DNA of 64,000 nt from UBA11222 sp049323435 (GCA_049323435.1 JBMOMX010000012.1:248001-312000); one strand, 5' to 3'; shown: positions 1-8,748, counted from the first letter of the stretch. Translations and numbers: made by a program. Notes: a model not told the origin generated them from the sequence alone.

Positions 1-993
1 GCCTCCGGGAGCACCGCCATCATTGCGGGCACGCACGCGCTGTTTCAGGAAGATGTCATCTTCCATGATCTGCAACTGGCGGTCATTGACGAACAGCACC
101 GGTTCGGGGTGCATCAGCGCCTGCTGCTGTCCGAAAAGGGCATACGCGCCGTCGATACGCTGGTGATGAGCGCGACGCCGATCCCGCGCACGCTGACTTT
201 GACCGTATATGGCGACATGGATATCTCGCGCCTGCTTGAAAAGCCTCCTGGCCGCACGCCGGTAGATACAAGGGTGTTGCCGCTGGCGCGCCTGGAGGAA
301 GTGATTTCCGGCCTGGCCCGCGCAGTGGATAAGGGCGCACAGGCGTTCTGGATTTGCCCGCTGGTGGAAGAATCTGAAATGCTGGACGTAACGGCCGCGC
401 AGGAACGCCATGCCAGCCTGCGCGAAATTTTCGGGGCGCGCGCCGGGCTGGTGCATGGGCGTATGAAAGCGGCGGAGAAAGATGCGGCAATGGATGATTT
501 CATCCAGCGCCGCACCAGCATCCTTGTCGCCACGACAGTGATCGAAGTCGGCGTTGACGTGCCGAACGCCTCGATCATGATCATCGAACATGCGCAGCGT
601 TTCGGACTGGCGCAACTGCATCAGTTGCGCGGCCGGGTCGGGCGCGGATCAGGCCAGGCCAGCTGTATGCTGCTCTATCAATCCCCATTGAGCGATATGG
701 CGAAGGCGCGGTTGCGCATCCTGCGGGAATCAGATGATGGATTTCGTATCGCCGAAGAGGATTTGCGCCTGCGCGGCGCCGGAGAAATACTCGGCGTCAG
801 GCAAAGCGGCATTCCTGAATTTCGTATCGCCGATTTATCCCTGCACAGCGCCCTTCTGGATGCCGCGCGCGACGATGCCCGCATGATTACGGAAAAAAAT
901 CCCGAATTAACCGGCGCACGGGGCGAAGCCTTGCGCATCTTACTCTATCTGTTTGAACGCGACGCCGCCGTCAAATATGCACGGGCGGGGTGA
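1..993 (+). CDS. recG: ATP-dependent DNA helicase RecG, C-terminal part (5' end outside window)
   Basis: RecG remodels stalled replication forks and branched DNA. The reading frame is open from base 1, so the start and roughly the first half of the usual ~690-residue protein lie upstream; 330 residues are seen. Visible superfamily 2 helicase motifs are DEQHRFGVHQR (motif II), SATPIPRTL (motif III), ATTVIEVGVDVPNASI (motif V) and QLRGRVGRG (motif VI). The RecG-specific end follows, with FRIAEEDLRLRGAGEILG matching the TRG region that couples ATP hydrolysis to fork reversal. The family assignment is secure; only the N-terminal wedge domain cannot be checked. Confidence 0.96.
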   Translation, partial: ASGSTAIIAGTHALFQEDVIFHDLQLAVIDEQHRFGVHQRLLLSEKGIRAVDTLVMSATPIPRTLTLTVYGDMDISRLLEKPPGRTPVDTRVLPLARLEEVISGLARAVDKGAQAFWICPLVEESEMLDVTAAQERHASLREIFGARAGLVHGRMKAAEKDAAMDDFIQRRTSILVATTVIEVGVDVPNASIMIIEHAQRFGLAQLHQLRGRVGRGSGQASCMLLYQSPLSDMAKARLRILRESDDGFRIAEEDLRLRGAGEILGVRQSGIPEFRIADLSLHSALLDAARDDARMITEKNPELTGARGEALRILLYLFERDAAVKYARAG

Positions 994-1000
994 TAGGAGG

Positions 1001-1040
1001 GGGTGGCTAAGGGGGAAGCTGTTGATGAGTTAGCCAACCC
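1001..1040 (+). terminator. Possible hairpin after recG
   Basis: GGGTGGCTAA at 1001-1010 pairs with TTAGCCAACCC at 1030-1040 with one bulged base and a 19-base loop. It starts 7 bases after the recG stop. No T-run follows, so it may be a weak terminator or simply a structured spacer in front of parD. Confidence 0.35.
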
Positions 1041-1056
1041 GTCTTGGATTAAAATC

Positions 1057-1075
1057 TTGCCAAATTTTGCCAAAA
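1057..1075 (+). promoter_or_regulatory. Direct repeat in front of parD, candidate operator
   Basis: TTGCCAAA occurs at 1057-1064 and again at 1067-1074, one helical turn apart, 17 to 35 bases before the parD start. ParD-type ribbon-helix-helix antitoxins repress their own promoters by binding short repeats, so this is a candidate operator. The assignment is by position and pattern only. Confidence 0.35.
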
Positions 1076-1091
1076 CGCCTAGCTTACAATT

Positions 1092-1331
1092 ATGACAACC
1101 ATGAACATCTCGCTGCCAGAACCGCTCAAAGACTTTGTTGATGAGCAAGTGGCGCAGCGTGGTTACAGCACCAGCAGTGAATATGTGCGTGAATTGATCC
1201 GAAAGGAACAGGAAAGGCAGCGGTTACGTTCCCTGCTGCTGGACGGAGCGGCCTCCTCTCCCGGTGCGCCTGTAAGTGGGGTCTATTTTGATGGATTACG
1301 CGCGCGCGTAAAACGCCCCCCGCGAAAGTGA
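1092..1331 (+). CDS. parD: Type II antitoxin, ParD family
   Basis: A 79-residue protein with the ParD ribbon-helix-helix start (MNISLPEPLKDFVDEQV) followed by the usual STSSEYVRELIRKEQER helix; the C-terminal tail of such antitoxins wraps and blocks ParE. Its TGA stop overlaps the GTG start of the next gene (GTGA), so the two are translationally coupled. Two in-frame starts are possible, ATG at 1092 and ATG at 1101, and neither has a convincing Shine-Dalgarno sequence, so the exact start is open. The module sits between recG and the moeA end and looks like an inserted cassette. Confidence 0.9.
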   Translation: MTTMNISLPEPLKDFVDEQVAQRGYSTSSEYVRELIRKEQERQRLRSLLLDGAASSPGAPVSGVYFDGLRARVKRPPRK

Positions 1332-1651
1332 AATCCAAACCAATTATCCCGCGCAGCGCCGCCTACCAGGATGTTAATGCGGCCATTGATTTTTATCTGA
1401 GCGAAGGCGGCGATCAGATCGCCCTTAAGTTTATCGATGCTCTTGAGCGGGCCTATACTCATATATCACGGCACCCGGCTACGGGATTGCCTCACTATGC
1501 ACATGCACTGGATTTACAGGGCCTTCGCTGCTGGCCGCTCAAACGCTTTCCCTATCTCGTATTCTATATCGAACAAAATGATCATATCGATGTCTGGCGC
1601 GTCCTGCACGGCCAGCGCGATATCCCAGTATGGATGAGCGGGATTGAATGA
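1328..1651 (+). CDS. parE: Type II toxin, ParE/RelE superfamily
   Basis: A 107-residue toxin-like protein that starts with GTG inside the parD stop. The pattern of an N-terminal AAIDFYLSEGG helix, HISRHPATGLPHYAHALDLQGLRCWPLKRFPYLVFY and a C-terminal VWRVLHGQRDIP strand is typical of ParE, which poisons DNA gyrase in characterised members. Length is normal for the family. The C-terminal RVLHGQRDI strand is intact, so the toxin is probably functional. It converges on moeA with only 12 bases between the stops. Confidence 0.9.
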   Translation: MKSKPIIPRSAAYQDVNAAIDFYLSEGGDQIALKFIDALERAYTHISRHPATGLPHYAHALDLQGLRCWPLKRFPYLVFYIEQNDHIDVWRVLHGQRDIPVWMSGIE

Positions 1652-1663
1652 TGTCTCCCGCAT

Positions 1664-2869
1664 CTAAACCCCCTCCAGCGGCAGCACCTGCACCGCATCG
1701 CCCGCCTTCCCGGCGGGGGCATGAGGTGGACGGATGATCAGGCATCCGGCTTGCGCGAGGCTTGACAGCATGGCGCTGTCCTGCACGGCGAACGGCGTGG
1801 CGACACCATCAACAGAAAGACGCGCGCGGACATAATCCTGGCGGTTGTCGTTTGGCGCCATGTCCGAACCAAGAATGGCCGCGCGCGTATGATCGCCGCC
1901 ACCGGCTTGCCCCAGCAGCGCCGCAATCGCTGGCCGCACGAACAGCAGGCCGCACACCATCGCCGACACCGGATTGCCCGGCAGGCCCAGCATCGGTACT
2001 TTGTCCAAATGGCCGAAGATCAGCGGCTTGCCGGGGCGCATGGCGACTTTCCAGAAATCGACTTTCAGGCCTGCTTCGCCCAGCACGCTTTGCACCAGAT
2101 CATGATCGCCGACCGATGCGCCGCCAAGCGTAATCAGCATATCCGCGCCGCGTGCCCCGCGCGCCAGGCTCAGCAACTCTTCGCGATTATCCGCAGCAAT
2201 GCCCAGATCAATGGCTTCGCCGCCACAGGCCGTGATCATCGCCGCCAGGCCCAGCGCATTGGAGCTGATAATCTGCTGCGGGCCAACGCGCTCGCCGGGA
2301 CGCACCAGCTCATCCCCGGTAGATAGCAGCGCAATGCGCGGCCGCCGCCGCACCGCAAGCCAGGGCACGTTCATGGCGGCGGCCAGCGCCACATCGCGTG
2401 CGCCCAGCCGCCTGCCCGCCCGCAGCATCACATCCCCTGCCCTGAAATCCAGCCCCTCGGCGCGGATATGTTTTCCTGCGGCCGCTGGCTGCGTGACCAG
2501 CACCTGCGCGCCCGCCGCTTCGGTATTCTCCTGAATGATGATCGTGTCCGCGCCCTGCGGCACCGGTGCGCCGGTAAAGATGCGCACGGCCTGCCCGGCC
2601 TCAACGATGCCCGCAAACGCGCCCCCCGCCGGCGCCTGGCCTGTAACAGCCAGTCTGACCGGAACTTGCAACACGTCAGCGGCGCGTACGGCATATCCAT
2701 CCATGGCCGATACTGCAAAGGGCGGCTGAGTACGGTTGGACACCACATCCTGCGCCAGCACCCGGCCATGCGCGCTGGCGATATTCACATATTCAAGGCC
2801 AACCGGGGCCAGGGCGCCGGTGATTCGCGCCAGCGCCTCTTCAACCGGGATGAGGGGTTGCGCCGCCAT
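1664..2869 (-). CDS. moeA: Molybdopterin molybdenumtransferase MoeA
   Basis: MoeA inserts molybdate into adenylylated molybdopterin, the last step to the basic molybdenum cofactor. The 401-residue length is normal. Visible family motifs are SAMDGYAVRAADV, GARDVALAAAMNV, LSTGDELVRPGERV, LITLGGASVGDHDLV (metal and cofactor loop) and MLGLPGNPVSAMV. It is the last gene of the minus-strand trpG-trpD-trpC-moaC-moeA run, 3 bases after moaC. Its product is needed by the formate dehydrogenase encoded at 51.5-54.3 kb. In many alphaproteobacteria lexA follows; here the parDE pair faces it instead. Confidence 0.97.
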   Translation of the reverse strand: MAAQPLIPVEEALARITGALAPVGLEYVNIASAHGRVLAQDVVSNRTQPPFAVSAMDGYAVRAADVLQVPVRLAVTGQAPAGGAFAGIVEAGQAVRIFTGAPVPQGADTIIIQENTEAAGAQVLVTQPAAAGKHIRAEGLDFRAGDVMLRAGRRLGARDVALAAAMNVPWLAVRRRPRIALLSTGDELVRPGERVGPQQIISSNALGLAAMITACGGEAIDLGIAADNREELLSLARGARGADMLITLGGASVGDHDLVQSVLGEAGLKVDFWKVAMRPGKPLIFGHLDKVPMLGLPGNPVSAMVCGLLFVRPAIAALLGQAGGGDHTRAAILGSDMAPNDNRQDYVRARLSVDGVATPFAVQDSAMLSSLAQAGCLIIRPPHAPAGKAGDAVQVLPLEGV

Positions 2870-2872
2870 GAT

Positions 2873-3355
2873 TCAGGGGGCGTCATAATCGCCCGACTTG
2901 CCGCCGGACTTATGTTTGAGATAGGTCGGCCCAATGACCATGCCTTTGTCAACCGCCTTGCACATGTCATAGACGGTCAGTGCAGCGATGGATGCCGCAG
3001 TCAGCGCCTCCATTTCCACGCCGGTACGCCCGGTCAATTTCGCGGTCGCGGTGATTTCGATCTGGTGTTTGTCAGGCAGCGCAACAAGATCCACGGTCAC
3101 CTGGCTTAACGCCAGCGGATGACAGAGCGGAATCAGATCGGATGTGCGTTTCGCCGCCATGATCCCCGCCAGCCGCGCCACGCCCAGCACATCACCCTTT
3201 GCGGCGCCGCCCTCAAGGATCAGTTTCAGGGTGGCAGGCTGCATGGTGACATGGCTGCGCGCAACAGCCACCCGCACCGTCTCGGCCTTGCCTGAAACAT
3301 CGACCATCGCCGCCTGGCCCGTTTCATCAAAATGTGTCAGGCGTTTTTCCCGCAT
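2873..3355 (-). CDS. moaC: Cyclic pyranopterin monophosphate synthase MoaC
   Basis: MoaC converts 3',8-cyclo-GTP to cyclic pyranopterin monophosphate, the second reaction of molybdenum cofactor synthesis. At 160 residues it has the normal size. LIPLCHPLALSQV and VEMEALTAASIAALTVYDMCKA are the conserved active-site blocks, with KHKSGGKSG near the C terminus carrying the conserved lysines. It lies 2 bases after trpC and 3 before moeA, so it is part of the same transcript. moaA is not in this window. Confidence 0.97.
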   Translation of the reverse strand: MREKRLTHFDETGQAAMVDVSGKAETVRVAVARSHVTMQPATLKLILEGGAAKGDVLGVARLAGIMAAKRTSDLIPLCHPLALSQVTVDLVALPDKHQIEITATAKLTGRTGVEMEALTAASIAALTVYDMCKAVDKGMVIGPTYLKHKSGGKSGDYDAP

Positions 3356-3357
3356 GG

Positions 3358-4155
3358 CTATCCAGCCTTCGCCAGCAGGGCGCGCGTGGCAGCGGTAACA
3401 TCATGCTGCCGCATCAGACTTTCCCCGACCAGAAAGCATTTCACCCCCGCCGACGCGCAACGCGCCAGGTCCGCCGAAGACGCCAGTCCGCTCTCACTGA
3501 CCACCAGATAGCCCGGCGGCATCAGTTTTTGCAGGGCAATGGTGGTTTCAATGCTGGTGTCAAAAGTTTTCAGATTGCGGTTATTTATACCGATCAGCCT
3601 GCTGGACAGTCTGAGCGCGCGATCAAGTTCATCCCCATCATGCACTTCCAGAAGCACATCCATATTCCAGTGCCGGGCCGCACTTTCCAGTTCCGACGCC
3701 TGCGCGTCAGAAACCGCCGCCATAATGATCAGAATACAATCCGCCCCCCAGGCGCGCGCCTCGATGACCTGATAGGGGTCATACATAAAATCCTTGCGCA
3801 GCACCGGCAGCGTTACGGCCTGCCGCGCCTGGCTCAGATATTCCGGCGCGCCCTGAAAGGAAGGACTATCCGTCAGCACGGAAAGGCATGCCGCGCCCCC
3901 CGCTTCATAGGCCCGCGCCAGCGTGGCCGGTTCAAAGTCCGCACGGATCAGCCCCTTGGAGGGGCTGGCCTTTTTAATTTCAGCGATCAGCCCATATTCG
4001 CCCCCGGCTATTTTGGCCGCCAGGGCCTGCATGAAACCCCGTGTCGCGGGGGCCTCCCGGGCCATTTTTTCTATCTGCGTCTGCGGCACGGCCTGTTTGG
4101 CGGCGGCAATTTCCCGAAGCTTATAGTCACCAATGCGGCTTAGAATATCACTCAT
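3358..4155 (-). CDS. trpC: Indole-3-glycerol-phosphate synthase TrpC
   Basis: TrpC closes the indole ring from carboxyphenylamino-deoxyribulose phosphate in tryptophan synthesis. The 265-residue protein is a single TIM barrel, not fused to TrpF. The phosphate and catalytic blocks are visible: AEIKKASPSKGLIRADF with the catalytic Glu/Lys, VLRKDFMYDPYQV, IGINNRNLKTF and VVSESGLAS. Its ATG overlaps the trpD TGA by 4 bases, so translation is coupled. Confidence 0.97.
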   Translation of the reverse strand: MSDILSRIGDYKLREIAAAKQAVPQTQIEKMAREAPATRGFMQALAAKIAGGEYGLIAEIKKASPSKGLIRADFEPATLARAYEAGGAACLSVLTDSPSFQGAPEYLSQARQAVTLPVLRKDFMYDPYQVIEARAWGADCILIIMAAVSDAQASELESAARHWNMDVLLEVHDGDELDRALRLSSRLIGINNRNLKTFDTSIETTIALQKLMPPGYLVVSESGLASSADLARCASAGVKCFLVGESLMRQHDVTAATRALLAKAG

Positions 4156-5177
4156 GGCAGCACCCGGCCATTTGACACCGCGATAAGGCGGTGCAGGACC
4201 TGTGCAGCCTGCCCGCTGTCAATAGCGGTTGCGCCAAGTTGCATCCCTGCTTTCAGGTCTGACGCCTTGCCTGCCACAATCAGCGCCGCCGCCGCATTCA
4301 GCAATACAATATCCCGATAGGGGCTTTTCTGCCCGGCCAGCAGATCGCGAATCGCATTGGCATTGCTTTCACTGTCACCCCCCAGCAGATCAACCGGCAG
4401 CGCCAGCTCAAGTCCCGCGTCGGCTGGAGTGATTTCAAAGCTGCGCACCTGTCCATTTTCCAATGAAGCGACATAGCTTGGCCCGGTCGTGGTCAGTTCG
4501 TCGAGGCCATCTGATCCATGCACCACCCAGGCGCGCTCCGCCCCCAGATTGGCCAGAACCTGGGCCATTGGCAGCACCCATTCTTTGGAAAACACGCCGA
4601 TCAACTGACGCCGCGCCCCGGCGGGATTGGACAGGGGCCCTAACAGATTGAAGATCGTGCGGATGCCCAGCTCGACACGGGTCGGGCCAACATGTTTCAT
4701 CGCTCCGTGATGACGCGGCGCCATCATAAAACCAAGTCCGGCAGTGCGGATAGATTCACTTACAATATCAGCTGAGGTTTCAATGTTAACCCCAAGTGCA
4801 GTCAGAACTTCTGCCGACCCGGTCTTGGAGGACAAAGCCCGATTGCCATGCTTGGCGACAGGGACGCCACAGGCCGCGACCACAAAGGCCGCCCCGGTTG
4901 AAATGTTGAATGTGCCGGAAGCATCGCCCCCAGTACCGCAGGTGTCAATCGCATCGGACGGCCCCTCCACCCGCAGCACCTTCGCCCGCATCACCCTGGC
5001 AGCCGCGGTAATTTCATCCACCGATTCGCCGCGTACCCGCAACGCCATCAGAAAGCCCCCCATCTGGGCGGGCGTCGCTTCGCCAGACATGATGCACTCA
5101 AATGCCTGCTCCGCCTGAACCGGATTAAGCGTAGCCCCGGTCGCAACCTGCGCCAGCAATGACTTGAACGCACTCAT
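4152..5177 (-). CDS. trpD: Anthranilate phosphoribosyltransferase TrpD
   Basis: TrpD joins anthranilate to phosphoribosyl pyrophosphate. The GTGGDASGTFNIST block is the PRPP loop and KHGNRALSSKTGSAEVLTALG the following conserved region; MAPRHHGAMKHVGPTRVELGIRT is also typical (about residues 150-172). I chose ATG at 5177 because it forms an ATGA overlap with the trpG stop; this gives 341 residues, and a start 4 codons upstream would overlap trpG by 16 bases. It is coupled to trpG and trpC on both sides. Confidence 0.96.
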   Translation of the reverse strand: MSAFKSLLAQVATGATLNPVQAEQAFECIMSGEATPAQMGGFLMALRVRGESVDEITAAARVMRAKVLRVEGPSDAIDTCGTGGDASGTFNISTGAAFVVAACGVPVAKHGNRALSSKTGSAEVLTALGVNIETSADIVSESIRTAGLGFMMAPRHHGAMKHVGPTRVELGIRTIFNLLGPLSNPAGARRQLIGVFSKEWVLPMAQVLANLGAERAWVVHGSDGLDELTTTGPSYVASLENGQVRSFEITPADAGLELALPVDLLGGDSESNANAIRDLLAGQKSPYRDIVLLNAAAALIVAGKASDLKAGMQLGATAIDSGQAAQVLHRLIAVSNGRVLP

Positions 5178-5770
5178 GCCGGATGCCATTCCGGCACATT
5201 GGCCCCGGTCAGCAACAGGAAATTGCGAAGCAATTCATGACCATATTGCGAGGCGATGCTTTCGGGATGAAACTGCACCCCATGCACCGGATGGCTGCGA
5301 TGCGACACGCCCATAATCACGCCATCCGAGGTCTGTGCGGTTACTTCCAGACACTCCGGCAGACTGGCGCGTTCAATAATCAGGCTATGATAACGTGTTG
5401 CCTGAAAATTACCAGGCAAGCCATTGAATAGCCCAGATTTAATATGCGATATGGTGCTGACCTTGCCATGCATGACAGGATTGGCGCGCACGATCCTGCC
5501 GCCATAGGCCTGCCCGATACATTGATGTCCAAGGCATACGCCCAGGATCGGGATGGTCCCGTTCACTTTTTTGATAAGGTCCAGGCAGATGCCCGCCTGA
5601 TCCGGATCGCAAGGGCCCGGAGAAATCACAATACCCGCTGGCTTATCCGCCATAATGGCTTCGGGCGTGGTTTTATCATTGCGGATGACCTCCACACTGG
5701 CGCCCAGCTCTCCTAAGAAATGGACCAGATTATAGGTAAAACTGTCATAATTATCGATCAGGAGAAGCAT
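5174..5770 (-). CDS. trpG: Anthranilate synthase glutamine amidotransferase subunit TrpG
   Basis: TrpG releases ammonia from glutamine for anthranilate synthase (and possibly for aminodeoxychorismate synthase). It is a class I amidotransferase of 198 residues with LIDNYDSFTYNLV at the N terminus, the nucleophile Cys in ILGVCLGHQCIG and the His/Glu pair in VHGVQFHPES. It is the first gene of the operon trpG-trpD-trpC-moaC-moeA. trpE is not next to it, as is common in alphaproteobacteria. The upstream 180 bases, shared with the divergent MarR gene, hold no Trp-rich leader peptide. Confidence 0.95.
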   Translation of the reverse strand: MLLLIDNYDSFTYNLVHFLGELGASVEVIRNDKTTPEAIMADKPAGIVISPGPCDPDQAGICLDLIKKVNGTIPILGVCLGHQCIGQAYGGRIVRANPVMHGKVSTISHIKSGLFNGLPGNFQATRYHSLIIERASLPECLEVTAQTSDGVIMGVSHRSHPVHGVQFHPESIASQYGHELLRNFLLLTGANVPEWHPA

Positions 5771-5949
5771 GAGATCTCGTTCGACCTTCCAAGTGGCGCA
5801 CAGGCGTTAGCCATCATATCGCAGTGCGCAAGCAATGGGTCAAGTATCGGCTATTAGTTAGCTTAGCTATTTAATTGATTTGCATTAATCCAAACGGTGT
5901 GTAGGCTTGTCTCGCCACAAACCAAAAAAATAAGGTGGAGGAAGTGGGC

Positions 5950-6432
5950 ATGCCGGATTCAGTACGCGCAGATGTCGGAGGAACCCTGTACCAATTAATG
6001 CGTCTCATGCGGCGCTACTGGCATGACGGGGTGGTGTCCTCGCTCGAGATGACCGGGCCGCAATCGATTGTTATTGCTGGGTTAAAAGCACTGGGGGATG
6101 GTGTTAACCAGACCGAACTATCCAATTACCTGGCCATTCACAAGGCGCCGCTGGCCTGTATCATTGATCAGCTGGAACAAAAAGGGCTTGTCGAGCGCCG
6201 TCTGGACTCGCAGGACCGGCGGGTACGGCGTATTTTCGCAACCGATCGCGTGCGCGAAATTTATCCGCGCATGGAACTGGTCATGGACAGTCTGAATGCC
6301 AGCCTGACCGCCGGAGTTTCCAATGCCGATCTGCGTATCATAGACAGATGTCTTGAAACCATGCGGGATAATTTGCTGATCGGGCTGGGCGAAAGCCGTT
6401 TTTCCATAAGTATGGATGCCGAACTCATTTAA
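5950..6432 (+). CDS. MarR-family transcriptional regulator
   Basis: A 160-residue winged helix-turn-helix protein. The segment GVNQTELSNYLAIHKAPLACIIDQLEQKGLVERRLDSQDRRVRRIF contains the recognition helix and the wing with the typical D-x-R-x-x-R signature of MarR. MarR proteins bind short palindromes as dimers and usually answer to phenolic or other small ligands; the ligand here is unknown. GGAGGA lies 7 bases before the ATG at 5950, which decides the start over the GTG at 5935. It is divergent from trpG, so it may control trpG or only itself. Confidence 0.88.
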   Translation: MPDSVRADVGGTLYQLMRLMRRYWHDGVVSSLEMTGPQSIVIAGLKALGDGVNQTELSNYLAIHKAPLACIIDQLEQKGLVERRLDSQDRRVRRIFATDRVREIYPRMELVMDSLNASLTAGVSNADLRIIDRCLETMRDNLLIGLGESRFSISMDAELI

Positions 6433-6544
6433 CCGGCCGGCAACCACGGTTCCGCTGGGATAATTGATGCTTTCCCTTTGCAAGTCCGACCTGCCTTGGC
6501 TATAAGGCCAGCATTAGGTTTTCAGGTTGTGCAAAGGAAGCATT

Positions 6545-6967
6545 ATGGCCATTCAGCGTACTTTTTCGATTATTAAACCCGATGCGACCGCCCGCAATTT
6601 GACGGGCAAGATTAACGCCATGCTCGAAGGTGCGGGCCTGCGCATCGTTGCGCAAAAGCGGCTGCATATGACACGCGCCCAGGCTGAGGGCTTCTATGCA
6701 GTGCATAAGGAGCGCCCCTTTTTTGGAGAATTGTGTGACTATATGACCTCGGGCCCGGTGGTGGTTCAGGTTTTACAGGGCGAAAATGCCATTGCCCGCA
6801 ACCGTGAAGTGATGGGCGCGACCGACCCCGCCAAGGCAGCCGAGGGTACTATTCGCAAGACCTATGGCGAAGGCATTGAACGCAATTGCGTACATGGATC
6901 AGATGCGCCGGAAACCGCAGCAGAAGAAATCGCCTATTTCTTCGCTCAGACCGAGATAATCGGTTAG
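6545..6967 (+). CDS. ndk: Nucleoside diphosphate kinase
   Basis: Ndk passes the terminal phosphate from ATP to other nucleoside diphosphates through a phosphohistidine. The 140-residue protein starts with AIQRTFSIIKPDA and carries the active-site block ERNCVHGSDAPETAAEEI, where the His in CVHGSD is the phosphorylated residue. GTGCAAAGGAAG provides the ribosome binding site before ATG 6545. Its TAG stop overlaps the stop of the convergent purN by 3 bases. Confidence 0.98.
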   Translation: MAIQRTFSIIKPDATARNLTGKINAMLEGAGLRIVAQKRLHMTRAQAEGFYAVHKERPFFGELCDYMTSGPVVVQVLQGENAIARNREVMGATDPAKAAEGTIRKTYGEGIERNCVHGSDAPETAAEEIAYFFAQTEIIG

Positions 6968-7584
6968 GCATTTGAAATGGTTGCTGTCTCGTCTGTGACC
7001 GCAACCCGGCCTGCGGCGATCAGCCGCAAGGCTTCGGGATAGCATTTATGCTCCGCCTGCCGGATGCGGTCATGCAGGATTTCGGCTGTATCGCCTGCCT
7101 TGACCGGCACCTCAGCCTGTAACAGGATCGGCCCCGCATCCATTTCCGGACGCACAAAATGCACGGTGCAGCCTGTGCGGCCAACCCCCGCCGCCAGCGC
7201 CTGCTCCACCGCGTCAATGCCCTTGAACGCGGGCAATAATGAGGGATGCACATTAATCAGCCGGTTATGCCACTGATTGACAAACTCCGGCGTCAGCAGG
7301 CGCATAAATCCGGCCAGACAGACAAATTCCACCCCCGCGCCCCGTAACGCCACATCAATGGCGGCGTCGAACGCCTCGCGCGACGGATAATCTTTATGTG
7401 GGATAATCTGCGTGGCGACGCCCGCCCGTTTTGCCCGTTCCAGCCCGCCCGCATCGGCCCGGTTGGAGATAACCAGCACAATTTCAGCCGGAAATCCGGG
7501 CGCGGCGCAGGCATCCAGCAACGCCTGCAAATTTGTTCCCGATCCGGAAATCAACACGCCGGTTTTGAGCCGTGCCGAGCGCAT
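6964..7584 (-). CDS. purN: Phosphoribosylglycinamide formyltransferase PurN
   Basis: PurN adds a formyl group from 10-formyl-tetrahydrofolate to GAR in purine synthesis. The 206-residue protein shows VLISGSGTNLQALLDAC at the N terminus, the folate site block FMRLLTPEFV and the catalytic INVHPSLLPAFKG with the conserved Asn and His, then GCTVHFVRPEMDAGPIL with the third catalytic residue Asp. It is the usual downstream partner of purM, 6 bases away. Confidence 0.97.
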   Translation of the reverse strand: MRSARLKTGVLISGSGTNLQALLDACAAPGFPAEIVLVISNRADAGGLERAKRAGVATQIIPHKDYPSREAFDAAIDVALRGAGVEFVCLAGFMRLLTPEFVNQWHNRLINVHPSLLPAFKGIDAVEQALAAGVGRTGCTVHFVRPEMDAGPILLQAEVPVKAGDTAEILHDRIRQAEHKCYPEALRLIAAGRVAVTDETATISNA

Positions 7585-7590
7585 CTGGTC

Positions 7591-8682
7591 CTAACCCCTA
7601 GTCAGTTGAGCGAGATAGCTAACCCTGGCTTCGCCGCTTCCCGCCACCAGTCTGCCGATCGGAAAGACGGTTTCGCCTTCGGCGGCCAGCACCGCCATGA
7701 CCGCCTCTGCATCCGCCTTGGCAACCACTACCACCATGCCCACACCGCAATTAAAGGTTTTCAGCATTTCGGCTTCAGAAATTCCACCCGTGCGTTGCAG
7801 CCAGGCGAAGAGCGGCGGTAATGGCCATGTAGCCAGATCCACTTCCGCCATCACGCCTGTCGGCAGCACGCGCGGAATATTTTCGGTCAGCCCGCCGCCG
7901 GTAATATGCGCCAGCGCCTTGACCCCGCCCTGGCGGATCGCCGCCAGACAGCTTTTCACATATAGCTTTGTGGGGGTCAGCAGGCTCAGGCCCAGATCAT
8001 GTTCGGCGGCAAAGGGTGCGGGATCATCCAGCCCGATTCCGGCCTGCGCCACCAGCCGCCGCACAAGCGAAAAACCATTTGAATGCAATCCACTGGAGGC
8101 AATTCCTAACAGTATATCTCCGGCCCCCACATCCTGGCGCGGCAGCGCCTGACCGCGTTCGACCGCCCCCACGGCAAACCCCGCCAGATCATAATCGCCG
8201 TCGCGGTACATGCCCGGCATTTCCGCCGTTTCGCCGCCGATCAGCGCACAGCCGGTCTCAAAGCAGGCCAGCGCAATGCCGCTGACAATATCACGGCCCG
8301 CCGCCACATCCAGCTGGCCGGTGGCGTAATAATCGAGAAAGAACAGCGGCTCGGCCCCCTGCACCACCAGATCATTAACGCACATGGCGACCAGATCGAT
8401 GCCGATCGTGTCGTGCCGCCCCAGCTCAATGGCGATGCGCAATTTGGTGCCCACCCCGTCGGTCGCGGCCACCAGAATGGGATCGGTAAAGCCCGCCGCC
8501 TTCAGATCGAACAGGCCGCCGAACCCGCCCAGCGCCGCATCGGCGCCACGCCTGCGCGTCGCCCGCGCCAGCGGCTTGATCGCCTCGACAAAGCGGTTGC
8601 CGGCGTCAATATCAACGCCCGCATCCTTGTAGGTCTGGCCGTTGGCGTCTCTGTCAGATGGGGGATTTTTTTGCTGCGTCAT
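7591..8682 (-). CDS. purM: Phosphoribosylformylglycinamidine cyclo-ligase PurM
   Basis: PurM (AIR synthetase) closes the imidazole ring of AIR using ATP. The family start TYKDAGVDIDAGNRFVE is clear, followed by DGVGTKLRIA, VAMCVNDLVVQGAEPLFFLDYYATG and ALIGGETAEMPGMY, the nucleotide and substrate binding blocks. I chose ATG 8682 (363 residues), which has GAAGGGCGG just before it, over a start 9 codons upstream. purM and purN form a two-gene operon behind a 28-base palindrome at 8721-8748. Confidence 0.96.
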   Translation of the reverse strand: MTQQKNPPSDRDANGQTYKDAGVDIDAGNRFVEAIKPLARATRRRGADAALGGFGGLFDLKAAGFTDPILVAATDGVGTKLRIAIELGRHDTIGIDLVAMCVNDLVVQGAEPLFFLDYYATGQLDVAAGRDIVSGIALACFETGCALIGGETAEMPGMYRDGDYDLAGFAVGAVERGQALPRQDVGAGDILLGIASSGLHSNGFSLVRRLVAQAGIGLDDPAPFAAEHDLGLSLLTPTKLYVKSCLAAIRQGGVKALAHITGGGLTENIPRVLPTGVMAEVDLATWPLPPLFAWLQRTGGISEAEMLKTFNCGVGMVVVVAKADAEAVMAVLAAEGETVFPIGRLVAGSGEARVSYLAQLTRG

Positions 8683-8720
8683 CCGCCCTTCATACAGGCG
8701 AATCCGCATCTATGTCCATG

Positions 8721-8748
8721 ATCCCTTCCCCGAATTCGGGGAAGGGAT
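8721..8748. repeat. Perfect 28-base palindrome between the LLM gene and purM
   Basis: The stretch from ATCCCTTCCCC to GGGGAAGGGAT, centred on GAATTC, is its own reverse complement over all 28 bases. It starts 16 bases after the stop of the luciferase-like gene and 39 bases before purM. It could act as a transcription stop in RNA on the minus strand, though no T-run follows, or as a protein binding site. Confidence 0.55.

Noticed and set aside
5771..5949. trp attenuator before trpG
   Set aside because: No short reading frame with clustered Trp codons and no alternative hairpins with a T-run were found on the minus strand.
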